Below, piece after piece: positions 16,212-26,477 of a stretch of 64,000 nucleotides of DNA. A model generated the notes under the pieces. That model worked only from the letters and a program-made list of their open reading frames with translations, had not been told where the DNA came from and did not search any database. Each line of letters starts with the position of its first letter. Position 1 is the stretch's first letter. Made by a program: the position numbers and the translations under genes. Source of the stretch: Onthovicinus sp900555545 (GTDB lineage Bacteria; Bacillota; Clostridia; Oscillospirales; Acutalibacteraceae); contig CASFPX010000005.1 in NCBI GenBank assembly GCA_949296915.1, forward strand, positions 1 to 64,000. The letters run 5' to 3'.

Positions 16212-18280
16212 TGCTCCCCCTCCTGATTGAACGGGCAATCCGCAGTAATTTCAAATTGGAACTGTGCATTTTCCTCATACCAGAGCGGAAAATTCGTGCC
16301 CCACACGTTGTCATACAAAACATAGGTGATCCCATCGCGGTCGGGATCCTCCAGACGGTCGTCAAATTCCAAAATCTTGCCCCTGCCGATCGAGAGCAGC
16401 GGCGCATGGCGATTGACCAGACGATAACGTCCGGCCGCAGTCTCCAGTTGTGTCCCCCACACGGCGTGCAGGTTCCGCCCACCAATAGAAGCCACCTGTG
16501 CCGGATCGATGCAGTCCGAAATTTTTTGCAGGATCAGCTTTCCATGGGCCGGATAGAGCCGCAGGAACAGCGCCTCCGTCAACCGGTTGGCGTCCTTTCC
16601 ATACCACGAGACGCTGAATTGAAGGCCCTGCGGACGGAGGTGATAGAGGATCTGGAATTCACGCGGCGCCCCCTGATCCTCGTACAACCCTGGCTCGCAC
16701 GAGAGATTGACACAGATGCGCACCTCATCACTCCCCCGCCCTCGACAGGAAGCCGCCTGCACTGCATATGGGAACCGCCCGTCTCGGTACTTTCCACGCA
16801 CATATTGCAGCAACGGCCGCGCAAAATCCGGCACGGACCAGGAAAAGGTCCCTTTCAGATTGCGGGTATAGTGGTGCAGCCAGTAATCATAGTCCTCATC
16901 CGAATAGGCACGGTATTCCACCACCGGCGCATTGTTTTCACGGATCACCGGATCGCCGCGATAGGTCAGCAATCCGATCCCACCCTGCTGATTCAGACGG
17001 AAAGCCCAATCGCCACAGCGGCAAAGGGCGTAGGGATCCTCCGAACCAATCAGCTCTTCCTGCTGATCCGGGCGTAGAGCACGCAAGGCGCGTTCCGCCT
17101 CCCGTGCGTGTTCACTGGACAGCGCCTGCACCGCGCTATCCAGATAGCCGCGCTGCTCCGCCCAGCTCTTCTCGATCGTACGATAGGATCCCGGCTTGTA
17201 CGCACCGGAGACCCGTGCCCCCCAGGTGATCACATTATGTGGAAAGCCCTGTAATGGGTGATGGATCCTGACCCGGTCTGCCTGGCGCGCCCGCTGGAAA
17301 TCGTGCTTTAAGTAATGCTCGTAGTCGGCGAAAAATTTTTTCACATCCATTCCGCAGGTGTGCTCCGCCACACAGAGCAGGTGGTCGGCCAGCCCGCGGT
17401 ACTCCTCCCCTGAGCGATCCATGCTCCCCTCGGCCAGCCACTTGTTTTTTAATTGGATCAGTTCGCGCAGGGCTGCCGACTTGTATGGATCCGACGCGCT
17501 GCCGTGGATCCAGGTATCCCCAATCTCCCCCTCATAGACGGGCAGGCGGCCACGTTGCTCCCAGATAACGTTGGCAAAGTCGTCCAGCGTACCGGCAGAT
17601 ACTTCGTAACCGGGAAATTCCCTTTGAATACTGGAGAGCTTTTGCAGCACACGCCCGGGGTTTGGCGTACCGGAATTGTCGTGTGTGTGGTCAAAGTAAA
17701 GAACCTCATCGGCCAAATCGCTCTGGAATGCGCCGCCATAATCACCGGAGTAGACAACCACGACCTCGCTCTCCCCGCTTTTCCACAGAAAACAGGGCGG
17801 AACTTTGGGCAGCGGGGAGGCCCCGTTGACGCCAATATGCAGCAGCTTGATCCCATGGCGGGCGAGCAGCGGCACCAGGCCGCGCGTGTGTCCGGGTACA
17901 TCCGTCATCTTGGCGGCGACGGTTTTGTGCCCACGGATTCGGTTAAGGCGTTCCACAATAGACAGGCCATAGTCGAGCGTATCCGCATCCAGCAGCTCCG
18001 TATGCATGGTAAAGGGCAATGCGTGTGGCACGATGTCCCCGCGGCGAATTGCCTTCCAAAGCTCTTCCTGCTGGGATGGTGTGCCGTGCTCCAGTGCCTC
18101 CTTGAGGATCCAGGAACCTGTTGTCCAGATAAAATTTTTCTTCTCCGGCGTATTGACCTGTTCCGCGAGCTGAATCGCATTGGGAATAAACGTGTTCAAA
18201 TACATCCGGTACACATTCTCCGCATAGTCGGTGAATCCCAGATCCAGATGCGTTTTGGATATGACAAAAACCTTTTTCAT
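16208..18280 (-). CDS. GH38-like (DUF5054-type) glycoside hydrolase
   Basis: A 690-residue cytosolic protein. The N-terminus MKKVFVISKTHLDLGFTDYA has the H-x-D motif of GH38 alpha-mannosidases, followed by FIWTTGSWI and AAKMTDVPGHTRGLVPLLAR, which aligns in position with the DxxGH motif of that clan. Other parts match the DUF5054 group: VVVVYSGDYGGAF, GDTWIHGSASDPYK, RIHHPLQGFPHN. Known GH38 enzymes are zinc-dependent alpha-mannosidases; substrate for this subgroup is unclear. It lies 34 bp after the frameshifted GH35 and overlaps the beta-helix gene by 4 bp. Confidence 0.75.
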   Translation of the reverse strand: MKKVFVISKTHLDLGFTDYAENVYRMYLNTFIPNAIQLAEQVNTPEKKNFIWTTGSWILKEALEHGTPSQQEELWKAIRRGDIVPHALPFTMHTELLDADTLDYGLSIVERLNRIRGHKTVAAKMTDVPGHTRGLVPLLARHGIKLLHIGVNGASPLPKVPPCFLWKSGESEVVVVYSGDYGGAFQSDLADEVLYFDHTHDNSGTPNPGRVLQKLSSIQREFPGYEVSAGTLDDFANVIWEQRGRLPVYEGEIGDTWIHGSASDPYKSAALRELIQLKNKWLAEGSMDRSGEEYRGLADHLLCVAEHTCGMDVKKFFADYEHYLKHDFQRARQADRVRIHHPLQGFPHNVITWGARVSGAYKPGSYRTIEKSWAEQRGYLDSAVQALSSEHAREAERALRALRPDQQEELIGSEDPYALCRCGDWAFRLNQQGGIGLLTYRGDPVIRENNAPVVEYRAYSDEDYDYWLHHYTRNLKGTFSWSVPDFARPLLQYVRGKYRDGRFPYAVQAASCRGRGSDEVRICVNLSCEPGLYEDQGAPREFQILYHLRPQGLQFSVSWYGKDANRLTEALFLRLYPAHGKLILQKISDCIDPAQVASIGGRNLHAVWGTQLETAAGRYRLVNRHAPLLSIGRGKILEFDDRLEDPDRDGITYVLYDNVWGTNFPLWYEENAQFQFEITADCPFNQEGEQ

Positions 18281-18314
18281 ACGATTTCTCCTTCTGGCCT
18301 GCTATCTATAAAAA

Positions 18315-20035
18315 TTATCCCAGATCGTGTTTATCCGTGATCTCTACGACCGGCTTGTCACAGTGCTCGAGCTCAAGCACGACAATCTCATTCTCCTCTT
18401 TCAGGAGTGCGCCCGGCAGGTAGAGCGTCTTTTGCGGTCCCTTTTTCCAATACCGCCCCAGGTTAAATCCATTGACATATACCACGCCCTTGGTAAATCC
18501 ATCCAGGCGCACAAAGCACTCCGCCTGCGAGTCGGCCTTGAATGTGCCGCGGAAGAAAATCGGATATTTTTCCGCCCCGCGCGTGAAGTCGAGTTTTTCA
18601 ATGTTGTCAAGCGGGAGCGTTGTCACCTCATAATCCATTACTGTCTGCAAATTCAAGTTGACAGCACTGATGCCCTTGCGATCCGTCAGATGCTCGCCGT
18701 AATTGACACGGCCCATTGCCTCCACCAGAATGCCAAGTTCCGTCTGATCGTTTTTCATATTCAGAAGCAGGCCGTCCTTTTTCATAATTCGCTTAATCAG
18801 ACCGTCCGGTTTCATTACATCAAACGTCTTTTTCAATTCACCATCCACATACACGTAGGCGCGATCATGTAGGTCACGCAGCATCATGGAACACATCCCA
18901 TAAGCGCCGTGAACGGTGGTCTTGTAGTAGATCAGGCCAAAGTTCTGGCCGTAGTACTCCATGCTCTCCGGCATAGGTGAATAGTGGCGCTCGCCGATCC
19001 GGTCCATGTTCTCAAACTGGATTGCAGCTTAGGCTCCGGCGGCAGCTCACCCAGCGGAAGGCCCTGCTTTTCGTGCATCAGCTTGCGCACCGCGTGATAT
19101 GCCGGCGTGTATCCGCCGTATTCATTCAGCAGGGCACAGTAGTCATAGCTGGTAATCGTGGGGCTGTAACGCAGGTAGTGGTTCGCTCCGGCGGTAAAGC
19201 CGAAGTTCGTTCCGCCGTGGAACATGTAAAAGTTGAAGCCCGCCCCCTGATCAAAAAACGCGTTCATCTCCTTAAGGATGCCCCGATAGCCGCGCGTATG
19301 GTGCTTCCCGCCCCAGTGGTCAAACCAGCCGCACCAGAATTCCATACACACCTTGGGCATCTGCTCCTGGATACCTTTCAGGGCGTTAAAAGCCGTTGCG
19401 GCGCGGCTGCCAAAGTTGAGCGTCTTGTACACGCCGTCAATCCCACCACCTGCAATCATGCTTTTCTGTGTGCCGTCTGCCGTGAAGAGCAGCACCTCCG
19501 CACCGTTCTCAAGCATGATTTCACGGACGCGGTTCAAGTACTTCTTGTCATTGCCGTAGCTGCCGTACTCATTCTCCACCTGCATGGCGATGATATTCCC
19601 GCCCCGCGTGATCTGAAGCGGCACAAGGCGCTTAAACAGCTCCGCATAAAAATCCGACACATTCCCTAAAAACACCGGATCGTTGCAGCGCAGGCGCATG
19701 TTCTTATCCTTTAAGAGCCACGCCGGCAGGCCGCCGAAATCCCACTCCGCACAGATGTACGGGCCCGGGCGGATGATGACGTACAGCCCCAGCTCCTGCG
19801 CCGTCCTGATAAAACGTTCAATATCCAGCCTCCCGCTGAAGTCAAACGTCCCCTTCTTGGGCTCGTGCAGGTTCCAGCACACATAGGTCTCCACCGTATT
19901 AAAGCCGGCGGCCTTCAATTTTTCCAGCCGGTCGCGCCAATACTCCGGCAGCACACGAAAATAGTGGATCGCACCCGAGTAAATCTGAAACGGTTTGCCG
20001 TCGAGCATAAACTTATCATTCTGGATCGTCAGCAT
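18315..20035 (-). pseudogene. GH35 beta-galactosidase disrupted by a frameshift
   Basis: The N-terminal part (start ATG 20035, MLTIQNDKFMLDGKPFQIYSGA) is a GH35 catalytic domain with RPGPYICAEWDFGG, acid Glu in VENEYGSYG (near 157) and nucleophile Glu in MEFWCGWFDHW (near 233). After ELPPEPKL, at about 19020-19032, the frame breaks. The expected continuation IQFENMDRIGERHYSPMPE lies in the next frame and runs to 18315 through the C-terminal jelly-roll region (NGFNLGRYWKKGPQKTLYLPG). A one-base deletion explains it; no homopolymer is there. The intact paralogue at 26478-28259 aligns across the break. Either a recent inactivation or an assembly error; the catalytic residues all lie in the first part. 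Confidence 0.85.
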
Positions 20036-20069
20036 AATGGATTGGTATCCTTTCTTCGTTGATTATTTT

Positions 20070-21314
20070 TTACTTATCCAAGGCGTATTTCCCGCAGGAA
20101 AATTTCTTACGGTTCCGGTACGCGCCGTGTGTAAAATCGGGGATTTCCATGGGAATCCCACCTGCCATGATGGATTGCTCCGAGAGAGCAGTGATACACA
20201 TCCATGCCGCAGCATCGTACACATCAATGGCTGGATAGCTCTCCCCGCGGACGGCGCTGAGCATCGCGCGCAAAATGAGATAATCCATCCCGCCGTGTCC
20301 GCTCGCAAGCATCCCCTCTGATGGATTCCGCCAGAGATCACTGTCAAACTTTTCACCGTAATCATCTGCATTTTTCCACAGTGCGGAGGGATTCAAATCG
20401 ATTGCCGCCATATCGTCCCGGTGGTCTTTCTCCAGAAAGACATAATCTCCGTCCTCCTGATACATTCCCCTTGTCCCGCGGACGGTGAAACTGCGGCTGT
20501 ACACCCGTGGAAGGGTCGTATCCAGCGTCAGGGAAATCGTCTCGCCGTTTTCACAGGTAATCAGTGTGGTGACAATATCCCCCTGGCGGAAACCGGTGGC
20601 CAGCAACTGGGAATCCTCCGGCTTCTGATCCCGGATGTATTGTGCCATACCACGCGCCTTGCTCGATACAGAGACAAGGCGGAGCATCCTGTTGCCGCGA
20701 TTGATCCCCAGAATTTTGGCAATAGGTCCCAGATCGTGGGTGGGGTAATTCTCACAGTTGTGGTGAATATAGTGTGTCAGGCGGTAATGCCTGTTTTCCA
20801 TACCAAATGCAATCTCATGACGCAGGTCATGGCGGTATGCGCCGTCGCAGTGGACGATCTCGCCAAACTCCCCGGCTCTTGCCATATTCAGGCACATGAG
20901 TTCCCGACGGCCATAGCAGCAGTTCTCCAGGAAAAACAGCTGTGTACCCGTCTGCTCATGGACCCGAACCAGATCAAAGCACTCCTCAATATCGTAAGTA
21001 CCGCCGACCTCCATGGCCGTAAAAATCCCGCGGCGCATCGCCTCCACGGCAATCCGGACATGGCACTGCCATGCGGTGGAGATGACGGCAACATCCACCC
21101 GGCTGCTGTCGAGCACCTTGTGATAATCCGTGGACTGCACAGGCGTATCCCCGCCTGCCTCTTCCACCATATGTACCGCATGCTCAATCCGGTCGCAGTA
21201 CACATCACAGAGAGCGGCAACCTGGATATCCTCCATCCGGAGTAAAACCTCCAGCAGCTGCTTGCCGCGTTCCCCAAGGCCGATAACGGCCACCCGTGTT
21301 TTCTGACTCATCAT
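20070..21314 (-). CDS. Gfo/Idh/MocA-family protein, GH109-like
   Basis: About 414 residues with an N-terminal Rossmann fold (RVAVIGLGERGKQLLE, ALCDVYCDRIE) and the Gfo/Idh/MocA C-terminal domain. The block HHNCENYPTHDLGPIAKILGIN resembles GH109 enzymes, which use tightly bound NAD to hydrolyse alpha-N-acetylgalactosamine through a transient redox step. The start is ATG 21314 or the adjacent ATG 21311; the first overlaps the upstream stop as ATGA after GGAGGAAG. No signal peptide. In this operon an alpha-GalNAc or related glycosidase, or a sugar dehydrogenase, would fit. The GH109 call is inference from one motif block. Confidence 0.75.
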   Translation of the reverse strand: MMSQKTRVAVIGLGERGKQLLEVLLRMEDIQVAALCDVYCDRIEHAVHMVEEAGGDTPVQSTDYHKVLDSSRVDVAVISTAWQCHVRIAVEAMRRGIFTAMEVGGTYDIEECFDLVRVHEQTGTQLFFLENCCYGRRELMCLNMARAGEFGEIVHCDGAYRHDLRHEIAFGMENRHYRLTHYIHHNCENYPTHDLGPIAKILGINRGNRMLRLVSVSSKARGMAQYIRDQKPEDSQLLATGFRQGDIVTTLITCENGETISLTLDTTLPRVYSRSFTVRGTRGMYQEDGDYVFLEKDHRDDMAAIDLNPSALWKNADDYGEKFDSDLWRNPSEGMLASGHGGMDYLILRAMLSAVRGESYPAIDVYDAAAWMCITALSEQSIMAGGIPMEIPDFTHGAYRNRKKFSCGKYALDK

Positions 21315-23455
21315 TCTTCCTCCATAGGCCGCAGCACATACCACTGATAGGACATTGGCGGCAGAGTAATTTTGAATTTGACATTCCCGTTTGAATCGAT
21401 GGGATAGACAGTGGGCTTTTCATCCCGCTCAGAGATAACGATGGAACGCCCGCTGTCCGATGCCGCCGGCAGGGGCGGGATCTGTCGATCCACGACCGGA
21501 GGATCCGTGATATATGTCCGCTCGGAGCCGTCGCGCGCCCGGATGACGAGCGGTGCAATCTCCTCCCCGTACAGTGGATAACGGACATCGCTGTTTTTTG
21601 TATTTTCAAATAGGGGCGGCGGCGTTTCAAGCCCGGTCAGTCCCGTATAATAGACGGGCAATAGGAGTTCCTTTGTCTGCTCCGTATCAGTCTGATTAAA
21701 AAACATGACAAAACCGCGCACCTCCCCCTCTGGGAGCTGGTTCATGATTGCATCAATCCCCGTGGTACGGGACGGATTTTGCGTATCAATACGCGGCGGC
21801 AGGAAGTGAACCGTGATGCCGTTGAGCACCTGCCGGTAGCGTTTAAAAATCTTGATCCACTTTTTCAAGATCTGTTTACCGGCCTCGGAGTCGTACACCT
21901 TTTTACCGCGGATCGTGGGCCAGACACCGCTGGCCGTGATTTGCGCCATCGCCCAGTCAAAGGCAAAGGCGTTACGGTCCGTCGGGCAGAACATCGCATC
22001 CTTTCCGCCGCCGTGGTAGACATTCAGTGGCAGGAACCCCCAGCCCTGTGACGGGTTTTTGGAGAATGTCCCCTTGTAGTAATAGATTCTTGAGGTGACA
22101 AGCTGTTCTTCGCGCCTCTCCGAAAAGGCAATTTCCTCATACCCGACACCGCTGCGGTTGGTTCCGTTCAAAAAGTGCCAGTCCGGCGCATTGATATATA
22201 CGCCGCGTGACTTGATCTCCCGATACCAGTCGAGCACTGAAGCCTTCCATTGCTTATACTGGGAGTCCGTAAAGTCATCGTGCAGATGGGTTTTCCCGCC
22301 GGAACACGCCATCATCCCATAGGGGCCGTCAATCTCCACGGCGTCCGCCCCCGTACGGTCGATAAAGTTCAAAATGTCATTCTTATACTTTTCAAACCAT
22401 TCCGTGGCCAAACAGCGGCAGATATGGCTGCCATCGTGGTTGAGCGCCTCGTTGCCGCGGACCGGGCGATAATTTTTCACATAGGCCAGCGTATACGCGC
22501 CCATACGCAATCCCATGGCATGGCCGTAATCATAGGCCTTGCGTATCCGCTCCAGATAACGGTTGCTGTGGCTCTCCATGTTGACACCGGAACCAAAAGA
22601 CTGGATCACCATCTCCAGCCCGACCTCGGCGCACTGGTCTACGGCCTTGCGGATGGCGCGCGGGGAATTGGAGATCAAGTGGAAAAACAGGACATTATCC
22701 GTACACCACGGCGCAATCCTGCGGTACATCTCCTTGACCTCGATCAGGCGGTGTTCATAGTAGTCCGTTTCAAAGAGTAGCTCGTAAGCGGTGATGGAAT
22801 CCACGTGCTCCCCTGGGGCAAGCTTGACATTCATCCGCTGCTCGGGGGCGACCTCCAGCACGCCGTGGCGGCAGCGTGCATAGCGCCTTGCATATACGTC
22901 AAAGTCAAGCCCGATAAAATCCGTGGTGGAGTCAAAGTCACTGTCCACGAAGAGGGAGTCCGGCTTTTCGCCGGTCCTTAAAACATCTGTGCAGATATTA
23001 TCAACCGTGACCGTACCGGCACCCAAGTTCTCGACGGATACACACTTCATCATGACCGGCATATGGTCATAGATCTCATACCGCACCGCGATCCGCAGTG
23101 CAGGCTCCTGAAGCTGATAGATCAGTTCGACCGCCTTACCGGGAGGCGGATAGGCGCCTTGAGCCGTCATCGTCTCCGAACGGCGGAATGGCACGCGCTC
23201 CAGGCACGGAACCATCTTGCACGAGTCAAAGACCAGATCGGACGCGCCGCAGCATTTGCCCCCGATGAAAACTTCAAAATCCGTACCGGGCGCGGCTACA
23301 AGCTCCTCATCTTTCGTCATATTTTTGAACGAGGTCGTCCGGCATCCCTTTTTTTCAATGTTCCGGCAGACCAGGCCATTGCACAAAAAAATCTGGTCGC
23401 CACGCTCCTCAATCCGAGCCCGACCTTCTCCGGCGTCCAATACCCAATGATGCAT
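21311..23455 (-). CDS. TIM-barrel glycoside-hydrolase-like protein of unresolved family
   Basis: A 714-residue cytosolic protein. An N-terminal beta-sandwich (~1-240, VELIYQLQEPALRIAVRYEI) leads to a TIM-barrel-like centre (FFHLISNSPRAIRKAVDQCAE, GLRMGAYTLAYVKNY, GADAVEIDGPYGMMACSGG) and a C-terminal beta domain. The sandwich-barrel-sandwich layout recalls clan GH-D (GH27/GH36 alpha-galactosidases), but I do not see the KxDxN and SGGxxD pair clearly; the Asp in EIDGPYG and the conserved His/Asp of HLHDDFTDSQY could be catalytic. Between GH2 and GH109-like genes, it probably removes another sugar from the same glycan. Starts 11 bp after GH2; ends in ATGA overlap with the next gene. Confidence 0.6.
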   Translation of the reverse strand: MHHWVLDAGEGRARIEERGDQIFLCNGLVCRNIEKKGCRTTSFKNMTKDEELVAAPGTDFEVFIGGKCCGASDLVFDSCKMVPCLERVPFRRSETMTAQGAYPPPGKAVELIYQLQEPALRIAVRYEIYDHMPVMMKCVSVENLGAGTVTVDNICTDVLRTGEKPDSLFVDSDFDSTTDFIGLDFDVYARRYARCRHGVLEVAPEQRMNVKLAPGEHVDSITAYELLFETDYYEHRLIEVKEMYRRIAPWCTDNVLFFHLISNSPRAIRKAVDQCAEVGLEMVIQSFGSGVNMESHSNRYLERIRKAYDYGHAMGLRMGAYTLAYVKNYRPVRGNEALNHDGSHICRCLATEWFEKYKNDILNFIDRTGADAVEIDGPYGMMACSGGKTHLHDDFTDSQYKQWKASVLDWYREIKSRGVYINAPDWHFLNGTNRSGVGYEEIAFSERREEQLVTSRIYYYKGTFSKNPSQGWGFLPLNVYHGGGKDAMFCPTDRNAFAFDWAMAQITASGVWPTIRGKKVYDSEAGKQILKKWIKIFKRYRQVLNGITVHFLPPRIDTQNPSRTTGIDAIMNQLPEGEVRGFVMFFNQTDTEQTKELLLPVYYTGLTGLETPPPLFENTKNSDVRYPLYGEEIAPLVIRARDGSERTYITDPPVVDRQIPPLPAASDSGRSIVISERDEKPTVYPIDSNGNVKFKITLPPMSYQWYVLRPMEEE

Positions 23456-23466
23456 CTCATTCCCTC

Positions 23467-26430
23467 CTAAATGGACTCTATCTTAAACGAATAAGTGTAT
23501 GACTCCCTAAAATGCAGGATCTTTTTATACTGCTCTGCTGTATCCGGACCGCAGCTGGCACTTCCAATCCCGCGCATAAAACCATTGATATGCAAGATTG
23601 TTTTATCCAAACGGGTGACATCCTCCTGATGCTTGGCCCGGCGCAGCTTTTGGGGATCAATATCAGTCGCCTTAAAATTCAAAGGCTGTTCCAGTGCGGT
23701 AATCCGCAGCCCTGCTCCACTGTTATCCGTTATCTCCGCCCAGCGCACGCCGCTGCGGTTGCCGGACTCCTGCGGCTTGATATAGTTAACATCCATCGCG
23801 GAGGCATCTGTCTCATAGATTCCCATGACATTCTGCGCGGAAAAATCCGAGTAACTCTCCGTCTCACCCATACCGTAATATCGAATCCGGTGATACCGGC
23901 CATCCAGTGCCAGTGTCAAGCCAATTTGCAGCATATCAACCGGTTTTCGGCAAAGGCTCGTAATCGAAAAGGTGACATAAAGCTCCCGCTCCGAAACGGC
24001 CCGGTGGGTTATTTGCGCATGAAATCGTTTTTTCCCTCCGGCAATCAGGTCAACGGCTGTTTGGACCGTATTCAAATATTCATCCCATTTCACTTTGCGG
24101 CAGCGCGGTACCAAGCGATCTATCCCCATTTTTTTCAGGGGCGTTACCGCATAGACGTGGTTATCAATCACCGCCTGATAGAGATTCACTGCAAATCCCG
24201 GATTTCCTGGAGCCAACAGCTGATTACCACGGCCATCTGTCCACTCCACCAGCACGCCTTTGGAATCCCAGCAGATCCTGCGCTCCCCCTGCCCAATCCG
24301 GTGGAAGTGCTCGCCTCCATCCCAAGTGAGATTGGAACGACGGACTGCTGCGGACGGAAACACTTCATTCAGTGCAATCTGCTCCTGCGCGATGGCACTA
24401 CCATCTGCTGCTGAGGTATAACGGAGAATCAGGAAAGTATCCTCTCCGTCCAAAAAAGTGGGCTTCACGGGTAATTTCAGGCTTTCCCCCGGTTGAATTT
24501 CCGTCCTCAAGCTTTCCGCCCCACACGTTTTACCGTCTCGGACAAAGTGCCATTTGATCTCGATTTCGCCACCTGAAGCGAAGTAATTGTGATTGAGTAT
24601 ATAAATACTATCTTCCTTTTTATACGCCCGAAAGGGGCTGTACACATTTTTCATGCACAGGGCACTTGGGGAGGGTGTCCGATCCGGAAAGAAAAGGCCG
24701 TCACAGCAAAAATTTCCATTGTTGAGCCGATCCCCGTGATCGCCGCCATAGGTATAGCGGTATTTCCCCTTGGGATCGAAGTGCGCGTGATCCGCCCACT
24801 CCCAAATACAGCCGCCCAAAAAGCGCTCATCCGTATATATAATATCCCAGTACTCATCCAGTGCGCCGGGGCCGACACCCATACTGTGCGCATACTCACA
24901 CAGGAAAAACGGTGCATCATAGTTGCGGGAATCTCTCCACTCGCCGCGGCTAAGTGCGCGCATCTCCTCAGGAGGGGTATAAAAATGCGCCAAGATATCA
25001 TACCGAACCCGCTCGCTGCGGCAAGCCGGTTCATAGTGGACGGGGATGGACGTTTTTGTCTTTAGATAGGCATAACAGGCATCAAAATTTTTGATGCCGC
25101 CCGACTCGTTCCCCATGGACCACATCGCCACAGATACGTGATTTTTATCTCGCTCATAAAGCGCCTGGACACGGTCCAGATAGTGGGACTCCCACTTGGG
25201 ATCGTCGCTGATTAAATCAATGTTCTTGACAAAACAGCCGTGGGTCTCTATATCCGCCTCGTCTACAACATAGAGGCCGTAGACATCGCACAGGACCATC
25301 ATCAGCGGATCAGGCGGATAGTGGGAGGTTCGCACGCAGTTGACGTTATACGCTTTCATGAGCTCCACGTCTTTTTTCAGATCTTCGACCGTCATCGCAT
25401 AACCGCGCACAGGGTGCGTGTCGTGGTGATTGACCCCTTTGAATTTGACCGGGCGGCCGTTGAATAGATAACGGCACCCATCCAGCTCAATCGATCGGAA
25501 CCCGACCTGGTGCCGGACATACTCTACGGGGCAGCCGCCGTCAAGCAATGTGAGGATTAAGTCATAACATACCGGCTGCTCTGCACTCCACTCCTGGACT
25601 TGCAGATCGCACCACCGGATAGATTCGCCGCGGTGTACGACGGCATCCGCAATCAGATCCCCTTTCAGGAACAGCTGCGCGCGCAGGCCGGCCTGCCCCG
25701 TGCCGCGGATATCGGCCGTCAATTCTGCCTGATATCCATTGGATCCCCTTTGGGTGGTAAAGCAAAAGTCAAACAGGTAGCACGGTGGCTGCTCGGTGAT
25801 ATATACATCGCGAAAAATTCCGTTTTCTCGGAACATGTCCTGGCACTCCAGGTACGTACCGGTGGACCACTTGTGGACAACTGCCAGCAATTCATTTGGC
25901 CCATGGCGCAGCACGGCGGTCAAATCGAACTCGTGGCTGTTGTGGCTCCCCTCGCTGTACCCGATAAATTTTCCATTGAGATAGAGCTCAAGTGAAGCCG
26001 CCACCCCCAAAAAAGTCACGGTATAGTGATATCCTTCCCTTTTCAGCAAATCAAAATTTTTTCGATATACGCCCACGGGACAGTTTTTTGGCGTTTTGGG
26101 CGGATTACACCGGAACGGGTACATGGAATTGAGGTAGTTGATTTGATCATAACCCGTCTTTTGCCAGGTGGAGGGCACATGGACGGAATCGAATGGCATG
26201 GTAGCTGTATCGACTATCCTTCCCAATTGAGAAGCCGATTTGAAATAGGCAAAATCCCACTCCCCGGACAAAACCAGGACCGCGTCGCTCTGATACCGCT
26301 CTGTAAAACAATCCGTCGCCTGTAACAAATCCATTGACCGAAATGGAATGAAGTAGCTTCGGTGTTCCAATCGGTTTTTGGCAAAGGTGTGGAAGTCGCG
26401 GTAATTGCGTTGAGCGACAGTATATCGCAT
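23467..26430 (-). CDS. GH2 beta-galactosidase, LacZ type
   Basis: A 987-residue LacZ-like enzyme with all five expected domains: N-terminal jelly roll (TWQKTGYDQINYLNSMYPF, NGKFIGYSEGSHNSHEFD), Ig-like domain, TIM barrel (GVNHHDTHPVRGYAMT, RTSHYPPDP, DEADIETHG), a second Ig-like domain and the C-terminal Bgal_small_N domain. Acid/base Glu lies in SMGNESGG (near 440), nucleophile Glu in LCEYAHSMG (near 512). It hydrolyses terminal beta-galactosides in the cytosol; no signal peptide. I use the ATG at 26430 because GAGGGG is nine bases upstream, though an ATG three codons earlier is possible. Confidence 0.93.
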   Translation of the reverse strand: MRYTVAQRNYRDFHTFAKNRLEHRSYFIPFRSMDLLQATDCFTERYQSDAVLVLSGEWDFAYFKSASQLGRIVDTATMPFDSVHVPSTWQKTGYDQINYLNSMYPFRCNPPKTPKNCPVGVYRKNFDLLKREGYHYTVTFLGVAASLELYLNGKFIGYSEGSHNSHEFDLTAVLRHGPNELLAVVHKWSTGTYLECQDMFRENGIFRDVYITEQPPCYLFDFCFTTQRGSNGYQAELTADIRGTGQAGLRAQLFLKGDLIADAVVHRGESIRWCDLQVQEWSAEQPVCYDLILTLLDGGCPVEYVRHQVGFRSIELDGCRYLFNGRPVKFKGVNHHDTHPVRGYAMTVEDLKKDVELMKAYNVNCVRTSHYPPDPLMMVLCDVYGLYVVDEADIETHGCFVKNIDLISDDPKWESHYLDRVQALYERDKNHVSVAMWSMGNESGGIKNFDACYAYLKTKTSIPVHYEPACRSERVRYDILAHFYTPPEEMRALSRGEWRDSRNYDAPFFLCEYAHSMGVGPGALDEYWDIIYTDERFLGGCIWEWADHAHFDPKGKYRYTYGGDHGDRLNNGNFCCDGLFFPDRTPSPSALCMKNVYSPFRAYKKEDSIYILNHNYFASGGEIEIKWHFVRDGKTCGAESLRTEIQPGESLKLPVKPTFLDGEDTFLILRYTSAADGSAIAQEQIALNEVFPSAAVRRSNLTWDGGEHFHRIGQGERRICWDSKGVLVEWTDGRGNQLLAPGNPGFAVNLYQAVIDNHVYAVTPLKKMGIDRLVPRCRKVKWDEYLNTVQTAVDLIAGGKKRFHAQITHRAVSERELYVTFSITSLCRKPVDMLQIGLTLALDGRYHRIRYYGMGETESYSDFSAQNVMGIYETDASAMDVNYIKPQESGNRSGVRWAEITDNSGAGLRITALEQPLNFKATDIDPQKLRRAKHQEDVTRLDKTILHINGFMRGIGSASCGPDTAEQYKKILHFRESYTYSFKIESI

Positions 26431-26477
26431 TTGAATCATCCCCTCTCATGATTAGCCGTCATTTGTTCCCGTCAATT

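Noticed and set aside
18315..20035. Two adjacent GH35 genes rather than one broken gene
   Set aside because: The second part starts in mid-protein without ribosome site and aligns continuously with the intact GH35 paralogue across the break.
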